Shown here one piece after another: positions 16,099-23,156 of a DNA stretch of 64,000 bases. The position numbers and the translations under genes were made by a program. A model generated the notes under the pieces. It was not told the origin of the DNA, searched no databases, and saw nothing but the letters and a program-made list of their open reading frames with translations. Each line of letters starts with the position of its first letter. Position 1 is the stretch's first letter. The stretch spans positions 372,001 to 436,000 of the forward strand of contig CP064997.1 in the NCBI GenBank assembly GCA_016700055.1, given 5' to 3'. Origin of the DNA: Actinomycetota bacterium. GTDB taxonomy: Bacteria; Actinomycetota; Acidimicrobiia; Acidimicrobiales; Ilumatobacteraceae.

Positions 16099-17975
16099 CG
16101 GGCCTCCCATCGTCCCGCGCATTGAGACCGGACCGGACACAGCCGACAGAGCGGCTCGTCAGGGAGGCACACGGTGCTCCCCAAGCGGTGCAGCGCAGCG
16201 TTCAGTAGAGCCGCGTCCTCGCCAGCGCCGACCAACTTGGCGAGTTCCATGCGACCCGCGGACAACCGATTCTGGCGGTGCACGTCGGTGCCGGTGACGC
16301 GAGCAGTCACTCGAAGCACGGCCGTTGACGCCACCAGTCCCAGCGTCTCGCCGGCGAGCAACCTGTACCAGGTTCGGTTGGCCGGTCCGAGGTTCGCCGC
16401 CTTCATCCACGACTGTCCCTCCCACCCGGCTGCATCGGCGCGGACCGAGTCGGCGACGCGGCGGAGTCGCTCCGCCGCATCACGCCGGCGGCCGGGCGTG
16501 GACATTGTTGCGACCGCCGACAGAAGGCTCGGTGTGGCATCGCTGAAGCCCGGCGCCAGACGAAGGACGTCGGCTGGGGCGGGCCACGCCGACCCACCTT
16601 TCGATCCCAGGATCAGTCCAACCGCGACCGGCCACGGTTCTCCGGGGTACTCCCAGGGAGCTTGCTGGCGGTCAGCCTTCGCCCACTCCCGGACTGATGT
16701 GCGGAACTTCGCGCGGCGGACCGACGGACGTGCGGCACGTAGCAGGGGCCCTCGACATGCCTCGATGATGGCGCCGCCAATCGCCTCGGCCAGAGCGGGA
16801 GGAACCGCGTTTCCGATCTGATGGAACTGGTGCGATCTGCTGCCGGCGAACCGAAAGTTGTCGGGGAACGTCTGCACGCGAGCTGCCTCACGGACGGTGA
16901 GCGTTCGGTGCTGGTCTGGGTGGATGTACCAGTACCCGTCCTTGGCTATGTGCGCCGTGATCGATCGCGAGTAGTCATCCCAACCGAGGCGGTTGTACTT
17001 GTCGTCGAAGATGTCGTCGCGGTAGCGCTTCATCTCGTCGGGGAGATCCGAGTAGAGCGTGCCGGATGTCATCAGACGAAAGGCCTCGAGATCGTCGGCC
17101 CTCACCGCCCGTGTCAGGTGGTCGTGGATGGTCACCGCCGAGTCTCCCGCACACTGTTTGCGGGCGCGTCGGGCGAAGTCGCTCGCTCTTCGATCGTCGT
17201 AGGGCAGGGCCTCAGCACCGATCGGAGCGTCCGCCTTAACGTCGAGCACTGGCAGGTCGCCGATCGCGTCTCGCACGGTGACGGGCTCGACAGGGTCGGG
17301 CCACTGGAACGCGCCGCCGTCACGTACCCCGACCAGGATCAGCCGTTGGCGATGCTGGGGAACACCGTGGACCCAGGTGTCGACGATCCTGGCGTCGACC
17401 TCATAACCGAGCGTCTCCAGTCGGTCCAGCATCTGGCGAAGCACGATCGTGTCGTCGCCGAGTGCCATGTCTGGCACGTTCTCCATCAGCACCGACCGGG
17501 GAGCAATGCGCTCGACCACATCCAGGAATGCGCGCCAGAGCTCCTTGCGCAGGTCGACCTCGTCGCGCGCGCCCAGCTCCACGAGACTCCGGATCTTGGA
17601 CCGACCTGCTCGCGAGAACGGTTGGCACGGCGGTCCGCCGGCGACCAAATCCACGGCGATTCCGTCAAACATGCCAACGACAGCGTCTCGGTCGGCGTCG
17701 GACGCCAGATCGAGACCCAGGGCGCGTCCGGCAAAGTTGTGAACGTGTGTTTCGAGCGCCCAAGGGTCGATGTCGACGGCTAGCGCGACTCGATAGCCGG
17801 CCGCTTCCAACCCCTGTGAGAGACCACCTGCGCCCGAGAACAGGTCGATCGCGATGGGCCTCTCCGAGCTTTGCGCCCACGTTCGCCATTCGCCTTGGTC
17901 AGGCGCATCATGGTGCATCGGTAGGCGCAACGGCGCGCTACGGCGGACCGTGACTCCGTAGGCCCGCGGTGTCAT
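16095..17975 (-). CDS. DNA cytosine-5 methyltransferase fused to endonuclease III-like Fe-S domain
   Basis: The 626-residue protein has two parts. Residues 40-410 are a complete C5 methyltransferase: SAM motif DLFSGAGG (44-51), catalytic PPCQ with Cys117, ENV (165-167), QHRQR (207-211), target recognition region up to about 380, and GNAVPP (388-393). Residues 445-626 resemble HhH-GPD DNA glycosylases and end with Cys603, 610, 613, 619 spaced C-x6-C-x2-C-x5-C, exactly the [4Fe-4S] loop of endonuclease III. By eye, the glycosylase Lys and Asp align with Thr535 and Ser550, so this half may bind rather than cut. No restriction enzyme gene is next to it. It may protect phage DNA and sense or repair deaminated 5mC. 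Confidence 0.88.
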   Translation of the reverse strand: MTPRAYGVTVRRSAPLRLPMHHDAPDQGEWRTWAQSSERPIAIDLFSGAGGLSQGLEAAGYRVALAVDIDPWALETHVHNFAGRALGLDLASDADRDAVVGMFDGIAVDLVAGGPPCQPFSRAGRSKIRSLVELGARDEVDLRKELWRAFLDVVERIAPRSVLMENVPDMALGDDTIVLRQMLDRLETLGYEVDARIVDTWVHGVPQHRQRLILVGVRDGGAFQWPDPVEPVTVRDAIGDLPVLDVKADAPIGAEALPYDDRRASDFARRARKQCAGDSAVTIHDHLTRAVRADDLEAFRLMTSGTLYSDLPDEMKRYRDDIFDDKYNRLGWDDYSRSITAHIAKDGYWYIHPDQHRTLTVREAARVQTFPDNFRFAGSRSHQFHQIGNAVPPALAEAIGGAIIEACRGPLLRAARPSVRRAKFRTSVREWAKADRQQAPWEYPGEPWPVAVGLILGSKGGSAWPAPADVLRLAPGFSDATPSLLSAVATMSTPGRRRDAAERLRRVADSVRADAAGWEGQSWMKAANLGPANRTWYRLLAGETLGLVASTAVLRVTARVTGTDVHRQNRLSAGRMELAKLVGAGEDAALLNAALHRLGSTVCLPDEPLCRLCPVRSQCAGRWEAR

Positions 17976-17994
17976 CCCTGCTGCCCTTCACCGG

Positions 17995-18192
17995 TCATCT
18001 CACAAACACCTCTGCTGGCGCCCCACGCACCCACTCGACCACTTCGCCCGGGTCGAAGAAAAGCGCCCCTTGACCACCACTAGGGCGATGACTCGGCATG
18101 CCGGCCCGGCGCCATCGGTCGATCGTCGCGATGGACACGCCCAACAGGTCGGCAAGTTCGGCGCGCGAGACGAACGGTGTCGGTGTGGTCAT
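17995..18192 (-). CDS. Excisionase-like HTH protein (AlpA/MerR type)
   Basis: This 65-residue protein is a minimal winged helix: VSRAELADLLGVSIATIDRW, then RRAGMPSHRPSGGQGALFFDPGEVVEWV (given in two parts), the pattern of AlpA and excisionase-type DNA-binding proteins. It overlaps the pentapeptide gene by four bases and is followed after 19 bp by the methyltransferase, so it could control that gene or act as a second directionality factor; a similar protein lies at 22153-22326. Confidence 0.75.
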   Translation of the reverse strand: MTTPTPFVSRAELADLLGVSIATIDRWRRAGMPSHRPSGGQGALFFDPGEVVEWVRGAPAEVFVR

Positions 18193-18989
18193 GACGCCAC
18201 GCCTTTGGCGCCCTCAAGGTTGACGCCCTCAAGATTGACGCCGGACAGGTTGGCGTCGGACAGGTTGGCGTCGGACAGGTCGGCGCCCGACAGGTTGGCG
18301 CCCCCAAGATTGGCGGCGGACAAGTCGGCGCCACGCAAATCGGCGTCACGAAGATCGGCGCCGAACAGGTCGGCGCCACGAAGATCGGCGCCCTCAAGGT
18401 TTGCGCCGTACAGCCTGGCGTAGGCCAGTTCGGCTTCGCGCAGATCGGCGCCACGCAGATTGGCGCCGAACAGGTTGACGTCGGCCAGGCAGGCGCCGGA
18501 CAGGTCGGCGGCGGCCAGGCAGGCGCCGGACAGGTTGGCGTTGACTAGCCTGGCGTCGACCAGGTTGGCCTCTCGCAAGTCGGCGCGGGACAATTTGGCG
18601 CCGTACAATTTGGCGCCACGCAGATCGACGCCCTCAAGATTGACGTCTTCAAGGTCGACGCCCTCAAGATCGGCGCCGGACAGGTTGGCGCCCCCAAGGC
18701 AGGCTCTGCGCAGATCGGCGCCCCCAAGATTGGCGCCGGACAGGTCGGCGCCACGCAAATCGGCTCTGCGCAGATCGGCGCCCTCAAGATCGGCGCCCTC
18801 AAGATTTGCGCCGTACAGGTTGGCGACGGACATGTAGGCGCCCCCAAGATCGGCGCCCCCAAGATTGGCGCCGGACAAGTCGGCGCCACGCAGATCGGCT
18901 CTGCGCAGATCGGCTCTGCGCAGATCGGCGCCCCCAAGATCGGCGCCCCCAAGATCGGCCTTGGTTACGATCCCATTTGCTGAGTCCAT
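18189..18989 (-). CDS. Pentapeptide-repeat protein, large
   Basis: Almost the whole 266-residue product is A-(D/N)-L-x-G/x pentapeptides, roughly 48 in an unbroken run, which folds as a four-sided right-handed beta-helix. The start at ATG 18989 is chosen because AGGAGG lies five bases upstream; an ATG at 19013 that overlaps the preceding stop is the alternative. Some pentapeptide proteins mimic DNA and guard gyrase (Qnr, MfpA) or block DNA-binding enzymes; others have unknown roles. Its neighbours are DNA-binding and replication genes. Confidence 0.9.
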   Translation of the reverse strand: MDSANGIVTKADLGGADLGGADLRRADLRRADLRGADLSGANLGGADLGGAYMSVANLYGANLEGADLEGADLRRADLRGADLSGANLGGADLRRACLGGANLSGADLEGVDLEDVNLEGVDLRGAKLYGAKLSRADLREANLVDARLVNANLSGACLAAADLSGACLADVNLFGANLRGADLREAELAYARLYGANLEGADLRGADLFGADLRDADLRGADLSAANLGGANLSGADLSDANLSDANLSGVNLEGVNLEGAKGVAS

Positions 18990-19009
18990 GCCATCCTCCT
19001 GTGATGTGG

Positions 19010-19186
19010 TCATGACGTCACGCCCTCGGCGCCCTCAAGATTGGCGCCCTCAAGATTTGCGCCCTCAAGATTGGCGCCGGCCAGGTTGGCGCCACGCAGA
19101 TCGGCGCCCTCAAGGTCGCACCGCAGATCGACGCCCTCAAGATCGGCCTTGTTTACGAATTTGAACCCGATCACAGGCTGCGGCAT
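19010..19186 (-). CDS. Pentapeptide-repeat protein, short
   Basis: A 58-residue protein with about eight pentapeptides after an N-terminal MPQPVIGFKFVNK. It starts in a four-base overlap with the SSB-like gene and ends just before the large pentapeptide protein, so the two may have arisen by splitting or duplication of one gene. One repeat is irregular (VDLRCDLEG). It might cap or pair with the larger helix; unknown. Confidence 0.75.
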   Translation of the reverse strand: MPQPVIGFKFVNKADLEGVDLRCDLEGADLRGANLAGANLEGANLEGANLEGAEGVTS

Positions 19187-19785
19187 CAGAACGGCTCCTC
19201 GTCCCATCCGGTGTCGTTGCCCCATCCGGTGTCGTTGTCGTGGCCGCTGGCGCCGATCTGCACGCCGGTCATCTCTCGATGCAGCTGCTCGCACCGCTGC
19301 GTCTGTGCGGCCTCGTCGGGCTTGGCGCGCCGCAGGTTGGCGGTGCGCAGCTTGCGCGGGTTGGCGCCCTGTCCGGCGACGTCGCCTTCGTAGGTGATGG
19401 TGAGGACGTCGCCGGACATCAGCTGGCCGTGCTCGTCCTTCGCCCCGCCCCAGCTCTTGGGCTGGCCGGGTTGGCGGGTCTTGTCGAGGTCGGGGTCCCA
19501 GCGGTTGCGGCCGGAGAAGTACCAGCGGACGAGGTCGCCGGGCTGGACATCGACGTCGGCCCCGTCGTTGGTGACGGTGGCGCCGGAGTGGCCGACGACG
19601 ATGCCGAGCACCATCACCTGAGTGCGGGGCTCACCTTTGGCGTTGAGCTTGGGGGCGCCGGTGCCGAACTCGAGCCAGGGGACTTCGCGCTCGTCCACGA
19701 GGGCAATGCCGACCCGGTCGCCAGGGTGGCGAAGCTTGACGGTGGGGATGGAGGGGGTCTTGGGGGTCCCGATGGGGATGGGCAT
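19186..19785 (-). CDS. Phage replication protein with SSB-like acidic C-terminus
   Basis: The 199-residue protein has a beta-rich core (TQVMVLGIVVGHSGATVTND, VDVQPGDLVRWYFSGR and VLTITYEGDV) and ends in DTGWGNDTGWDEEPF. The final D-E-E-P-F is like the D-D-x-P-F tail with which single-strand DNA-binding proteins call in partner enzymes. It lies directly downstream of the RecB-like exonuclease, as recombination-associated SSBs often do. AAAGGGA upstream of ATG 19785 supports the start. SSB-like function is inferred, not proven. Confidence 0.6.
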   Translation of the reverse strand: MPIPIGTPKTPSIPTVKLRHPGDRVGIALVDEREVPWLEFGTGAPKLNAKGEPRTQVMVLGIVVGHSGATVTNDGADVDVQPGDLVRWYFSGRNRWDPDLDKTRQPGQPKSWGGAKDEHGQLMSGDVLTITYEGDVAGQGANPRKLRTANLRRAKPDEAAQTQRCEQLHREMTGVQIGASGHDNDTGWGNDTGWDEEPF

Positions 19786-19819
19786 GGTGGTTGTCCCTTT
19801 CAGTTGGGGTTGGTGGTGT

Positions 19820-21124
19820 TCACGCCGCTTCGTGCAGCGTGAGCTGTCCGTCATCGGTGATGGCGGCGGTGAGCCGTCCTGCGACGTAGTCGTCGCATAG
19901 ACGGGCGAACTGGGCGGCCGAGGTGGCGTCGAGCGCTCCGACGGCGTGACCGAGGGCGACGGCGGTGAGCATCGGGGCGTCGGAGGACATGGCCTTGGCG
20001 GCGAGCGCTCGCACCACCTCGTCGTCCCAGCCGGCCTCGAGCAGGGGGAGCAGACCTCGGGCGATCTCATACCGGCGGACGGTGCGGGCCTGCGACATGT
20101 GGATCGGCACCCCGGCGTTGGTCGCTTGCACCACCAGCTCTCGGAACACCGCCTGCTGGTTGGGGGCGAGGCGTTCGAACCGAGCTTTCATCGCTTCGGC
20201 GTCGGCGTCGGTGACGTAGGCGCCTTCGTCGGGCGCCGGGCGGCCCGGGGCGTGGACGCCGGGCAGGGTGGCCCGGCGCTCGGCTGGCGTCGCCGGGGTG
20301 TAGGTGGTGGCGAGGTCCTTGCGGGTCCGCCAAGCGCGCACCTGCATGGATTGGCGGAACGCCTGCCAGCCGGCGGCGATGTCCACGAGGTGCAGGGTGC
20401 AGGTGCCGCACCCGACGGGCAGGTGGATGACGAGCCCGTGGGTGCGGGACACGGCGGGCATGGGGAGCCGCTGGTCCTGCGTGCCGTCGTCCCGGTCGCC
20501 TTGGACGTACAGGGCGTCGGCGTTGGCGTAGGCGGCGAGCTGCACGGCGATCGACTGCCAGCTGTAGGACAGGTTGGCGCCGGTCTTTATGTCGGCGACG
20601 AGTGGCCCGTAGCCGGGGAGGTGGGCGACCAACCGGTCGGCGGTCCCGGCCACATGGTCGCCGTCGAGCACGACGGTCACTTCGATCATGTCGGGGTCGA
20701 ACGTGATCTCTGCCGCCTGGATGGTGCGCACGTAGGTGTCCACGTCGGCGGCCATCGTCGGCAGCAGGATCGGCATGTTGCCCCGGTCCACCAGCTCGGT
20801 GACGGCGTGCAGCGCGGTGCCTTGGTTGGCCCGGTCGGTGGCACCGCCGGCGGTGCTGCATTCTTCCACCAGCCGCTTGCATTCCTTCTTGGCCGCCGAG
20901 TACCACGGGTCGGGGTGCTCGGCGATGAGTGCCTGCCAGCGGGCGTGCAGGCCCGAATTGCGGATCGCCCCGACCATTGCCGCGGTCGCTTTCCACGGTC
21001 CGAGCCCGTCACCGGAGTCGAGCGTCTTGGCGACGGTGGTGACCCGGGTGTAGCCGACCGGGCGGCCGCCCTCGGGTGGGACGACCAGGTAGCGGCCCCA
21101 GCGGTCTCGGCGTGTCTCGGTCAT
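19820..21124 (-). CDS. RecB/Cas4-type PD-(D/E)xK exonuclease
   Basis: This 434-residue nuclease keeps the RecB-family order: the helix motif GTALHAVTELVDR, then TVVLDGDHVAGTADRLVAHL with the metal Asp, VADIKTGAN (D-x-K), and QLAAYANADALY (motif QxxxY). The C-terminal 150 residues are helical and less conserved. With the SSB-like protein it probably serves phage recombination or end processing. AGGAGAT upstream of ATG 21124 is a good ribosome binding site. Confidence 0.85.
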   Translation of the reverse strand: MTETRRDRWGRYLVVPPEGGRPVGYTRVTTVAKTLDSGDGLGPWKATAAMVGAIRNSGLHARWQALIAEHPDPWYSAAKKECKRLVEECSTAGGATDRANQGTALHAVTELVDRGNMPILLPTMAADVDTYVRTIQAAEITFDPDMIEVTVVLDGDHVAGTADRLVAHLPGYGPLVADIKTGANLSYSWQSIAVQLAAYANADALYVQGDRDDGTQDQRLPMPAVSRTHGLVIHLPVGCGTCTLHLVDIAAGWQAFRQSMQVRAWRTRKDLATTYTPATPAERRATLPGVHAPGRPAPDEGAYVTDADAEAMKARFERLAPNQQAVFRELVVQATNAGVPIHMSQARTVRRYEIARGLLPLLEAGWDDEVVRALAAKAMSSDAPMLTAVALGHAVGALDATSAAQFARLCDDYVAGRLTAAITDDGQLTLHEAA

Positions 21125-21270
21125 CGTGATATCTCCTGGGGGTCGGGATGCAGCTCGGCGTAGTGGGTGAGCGTTTGACGCAGCGTGTAGAGGTCGATCG
21201 AGCGGAGCCCGTGGCGCTCCAACTCGTCGCAGAGCAGGTTCAGTTGGTGGGCGAGGCGCTGGTCAGTCAT
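21121..21270 (-). CDS. 49-residue mini-protein upstream of the exonuclease
   Basis: A short frame starts at ATG 21270 and its TGA overlaps the exonuclease start. The product is helical with regular Leu spacing (HQLNLLCDELERHGLRSIDL), plausible as a small regulator or coiled-coil protein. The tight packing on both sides and good composition support it as a real gene. Confidence 0.6.
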   Translation of the reverse strand: MTDQRLAHQLNLLCDELERHGLRSIDLYTLRQTLTHYAELHPDPQEISR

Positions 21271-21328
21271 CGAGCCACACTCCGACGAGGACGAGCGCGG
21301 CCAGCACGGCGATGATGGCGGCGGTCAT
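21263..21328 (-). CDS. 21-residue single-helix membrane peptide
   Basis: The frame from ATG 21328 to TGA 21263 encodes one hydrophobic helix followed by Trp-Leu-Asp-Asp. It overlaps the start of the next gene by eight bases and the stop of the previous gene by four, as do its neighbours. Very short membrane peptides occur in phages as lysis helpers or host modulators. Too short for a firm call. Confidence 0.4.
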   Translation of the reverse strand: MTAAIIAVLAALVLVGVWLDD

Positions 21329-21459
21329 CCCCGCACCTGCACCGTGTACGGCCTGGGCGTCCAGGCGGCGGCGGCGGCCCGCAGCTCGGTGACCTGCCGG
21401 CGAATCTCGGCGATGGCGGCGAGCGACTCGGCGTGGGTGCGGTCGATGGGGGCGTTCAT
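21325..21459 (-). CDS. 44-residue helical mini-protein
   Basis: The start ATG 21459 overlaps the stop of the lysozyme-like gene by four bases, and its stop overlaps the 21-residue peptide. The sequence (RTHAESLAAIAEIRRQVTEL, then an Ala run and a basic end) is a likely single amphipathic helix. Function unknown. Confidence 0.55.
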   Translation of the reverse strand: MNAPIDRTHAESLAAIAEIRRQVTELRAAAAAWTPRPYTVQVRG

Positions 21460-21932
21460 GACAGCGCCCACGGGTCGTAGCCGGCGACGTCGAACAAGGC
21501 CTTGGCGGCACACGCCTGGCGCATCTTCGAGTCGGGGTCGTCCCCGATGATGTTGGTCCAGGTGGCGCCGCACTCGGCCAGCGGGCCGATCATGCGGTGG
21601 TCCCGGAAGATGACGTAGTGCAGCTGCCACCACCCGACGCAGCACCCCGACGGTGACGTCACGGTGTTGAGGCAGCGGGACTCCCGGTAGCCGAGGGCGT
21701 TGAATTGCTCGGGAAGCCCGACGACGACTCGGTACAGGTTCATCTCGTCGCACGGCCCGTCGAGGCGCAGGTTGGGCGGTGCCGGCGGCGGTGCGGTCGG
21801 GGTGACCTGCACGACGGTTCCCCGCACCGCAGGCACCTCGGCGATGACGTTCAGGTCCGCCTGGTAGTCGGCGGGGTCGTTGATGACCCCGCCGATGAAG
21901 ACGACGAGGGCGGCGGCAATCCAGCGGATCAT
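21456..21932 (-). CDS. Exported lysozyme/transglycosylase-like protein
   Basis: The 158-residue product starts with a membrane or signal segment (MIRWIAAALVVFIGGVI), then a Pro-rich linker (residues 44-55), then a lysozyme-like domain. The order YRESRC with Glu84, SPSGCCVGWWQLH and a later helix ending GYDPW fits the transglycosylase SLT pattern E-S...S-x-x-G...G-x-x-Q. Several Cys could form disulfides outside the cell. It would cut peptidoglycan, in lysis or in superinfection control. Its place in the early region is unusual for a lysin. Confidence 0.6.
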   Translation of the reverse strand: MIRWIAAALVVFIGGVINDPADYQADLNVIAEVPAVRGTVVQVTPTAPPPAPPNLRLDGPCDEMNLYRVVVGLPEQFNALGYRESRCLNTVTSPSGCCVGWWQLHYVIFRDHRMIGPLAECGATWTNIIGDDPDSKMRQACAAKALFDVAGYDPWALS

Positions 21933-22156
21933 GTGGTGCCGTCCGGTGAGAAGGTGCCCCCAGCCGGCCCGGACGTCGGTACGGGGGCTGGGGGCGTCCC
22001 CGTCGGCTGAGCACAGGAGGCGCTAGGGGCCGACGAGATGGGGAGACCGGTGTGGTGGTTGTGGGCGATGCGCCGGTGTTTGCGCCAGGCATCGAGCGAG
22101 AGGAAGGGGAGCGAGTCGGCGGGGCAGTGCAAGCAGCGGAACAGGTGGATGCTCAC
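21929..22156 (-). CDS. Small C2H2-type zinc-finger-like protein
   Basis: The GTG at 22156 overlaps the excisionase-like stop by four bases. The N-terminus FRCLHCPADSLPFLSLDAW, then KHRRIAHNHH, places a Cys pair and a His cluster at classical zinc-finger distance; the rest is Pro/Ser/Thr-rich and probably disordered. It may bind DNA or a protein. The 75-residue length and overlaps support a real gene of unknown role. Confidence 0.6.
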   Translation of the reverse strand: MSIHLFRCLHCPADSLPFLSLDAWRKHRRIAHNHHTGLPISSAPSASCAQPTGTPPAPVPTSGPAGGTFSPDGTT

Positions 22157-22326
22157 TGGCTCTCCCACAGGTGGTGCTCGATGGCTTGGCTGGAGAAGCG
22201 CCACACCTTGCCGAGCTTGCGGCCGGGCAGCTCGCCGGTTTCGGCGAGGCGCCGGATGGTGGCGGGCGATAGGCGCAGCAACTCCCCCACTTCTTCGGCG
22301 GTGAGGATGGCGGGCAGGTTGGTCAT
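22153..22326 (-). CDS. Excisionase-like HTH protein
   Basis: A 57-residue protein with the excisionase family pattern LTAEEVGELLRLSPATIRRL, then ETGELPGRKLGKVWRFSSQA. Such proteins bend DNA at attachment sites and steer the integrase toward excision, or act as early regulators. It is the second gene leftward from the immunity switch and would be made when lysogeny breaks, which suits an excisionase. Its start touches the previous stop (TGATG). Confidence 0.78.
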   Translation of the reverse strand: MTNLPAILTAEEVGELLRLSPATIRRLAETGELPGRKLGKVWRFSSQAIEHHLWESQ

Positions 22327-22547
22327 CACGCTGCCCCGCTGTCTCGGTGCTCGATCCAGTGCTGGGGCACGTCGAGGGCGTCGGCGATGCGGCGACGGAG
22401 GGCGGGGTTGCGCTTAAGTCGGCGGTTGCCGTGCATGATGCGCACCACGTAGGAGAGGCTGACGCCGAGCTCGTCTGCGAGACGGGTGGGCGTCAGCCCT
22501 GATCGCTCCATCGCCTTGGTGAGGTTGTTGGGGTCGATTGCGGGCAC
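22326..22547 (-). CDS. Cro-like Xre-family HTH protein, first early gene
   Basis: The 73-residue reading begins at GTG 22547, placed seven bases after a TACTGT -10 box, so the messenger is probably leaderless; an upstream GTG at 22568 lies before the predicted transcript start. The HTH is LTPTRLADELGVSLSYVVRI, followed by PALRRRIADALDVPQHWIEH. As the first gene of the leftward operon opposite the repressor, it fits the Cro position. Confidence 0.78.
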   Translation of the reverse strand: MPAIDPNNLTKAMERSGLTPTRLADELGVSLSYVVRIMHGNRRLKRNPALRRRIADALDVPQHWIEHRDSGAA

Positions 22548-22554
22548 GAGTCGA

Positions 22555-22584
22555 ACAGTACCGGTCACTTCTGGTCAGTGTCAA
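22555..22584 (-). promoter_or_regulatory. Leftward early promoter
   Basis: On the minus strand TTGACA (22584-22579), an 18-bp spacer and TACTGT (22560-22555) form a strong sigma-70-type promoter. Transcription would begin at about the GTG at 22547, giving a leaderless messenger for the whole leftward operon. Confidence 0.7.
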
Positions 22585-22685
22585 CCATGATCCACCATGT
22601 CCACACAAAAAACAGCACGACCAGGCATGATGCGCCACTGGGGCTGTTGGTTCGTCCAGTCGAGTCCAGTTGTGGCGTGGTTGAC
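22580..22685. promoter_or_regulatory. Inverted TGGTTGAC elements of the immunity switch
   Basis: GTCAACCA at 22580-22587 and TGGTTGAC at 22678-22685 are perfect inverted copies, each covering the -35 box of one of the two divergent promoters. They are natural candidates for operators of the repressor and the Cro-like protein. Binding is inferred from position and symmetry only. Confidence 0.5.
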
Positions 22686-22709
22686 TGTCCACGAATGGGC
22701 ATCGATGAT
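22681..22709 (+). promoter_or_regulatory. Rightward repressor promoter
   Basis: TTGACT (22681-22686), a 17-bp spacer and GATGAT (22704-22709) lie six bases before the GTG at 22716. This arrangement predicts a leaderless repressor messenger. The -10 box is a weaker match than that of the leftward promoter. Confidence 0.5.
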
Positions 22710-22715
22710 GGGAGC

Positions 22716-23120
22716 GTGAAGGGGGGCGGGTTCGACGCCGTTGCCGACCTCGTGCAGCGCCACCGGATCCTTGCCGGGCTGACCGTCGTCGACGCAGCGA
22801 AGGCGGCCGGGGTCGGCCGGACGAAGTGGACCGAGGTGGAGGCAGGTCAGTCAGCCAAGCCGGAGACGCTCGCCCGCATGGCCATCGTCGTCGGCCTCGA
22901 GCCGGCCGAGCTGCTCGCCCTGGTCGACCCCAGGTTCACGCCACCCGCTGCCAGCGAGCCCGGCAACGACCTGGTCGCCCGACTCCTGCGGCTGGGTGAC
23001 GTCGTGCAGCGTCTTGCAGATCGAGTCGGAGATCTAGAGCGTCGAGTCGACGCTCTAGATCCTCCAGCGCCCGCTCCAACCGTTCGACCGCCTCGTCCAC
23101 GCTCACAGGCGCAACGCTAG
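22716..23120 (+). CDS. Probable prophage repressor (HTH) with coiled-coil tail
   Basis: A 134-residue protein with an Xre-type HTH (DLVQRHRILAGLTVVDAAKA, then GVGRTKWTEVEAGQSAKPETLARM) and a C-terminal Leu-rich segment (LLRLGDVVQRLADRVGDLERRV) that should dimerise, ending in a Pro-rich basic tail. The GTG at 22716 is chosen from the promoter spacing; an in-frame ATG at 22695 is the alternative. It is divergent from the early operon and next to the integrase, the classical repressor position. Confidence 0.75.
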   Translation: MKGGGFDAVADLVQRHRILAGLTVVDAAKAAGVGRTKWTEVEAGQSAKPETLARMAIVVGLEPAELLALVDPRFTPPAASEPGNDLVARLLRLGDVVQRLADRVGDLERRVDALDPPAPAPTVRPPRPRSQAQR

Positions 23121-23144
23121 ACAGAGGGTGTTGCGCACCGGGGG

Positions 23145-23150
23145 TACGTT
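23145..23150 (+). promoter_or_regulatory. -10 box for the prophage membrane protein
   Basis: TACGTT ends six bases before ATG 23157, matching the leaderless pattern seen elsewhere in the window. No good -35 is visible. It would let the gene be expressed in the lysogen independently of the repressor promoter. Confidence 0.4.
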
Positions 23151-23156
23151 GACGGC

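Noticed and set aside
15865..18192. Restriction-modification system around the methyltransferase
   Set aside because: No restriction endonuclease candidate is adjacent; neighbours are a membrane protein, WhiB and an excisionase-like HTH. Treated as a solitary methyltransferase fusion.
18189..19186. Repeat array resembling a CRISPR or minisatellite
   Set aside because: Repeats are about 15 bp, contiguous and without spacers, and translate as A(D/N)LxG pentapeptides, so they are coding repeats.
21121..21460. Toxin-antitoxin pair among the mini-genes
   Set aside because: Sizes and overlaps fit, but no toxin or antitoxin motif is seen and neighbours are packed in the same way throughout the operon.
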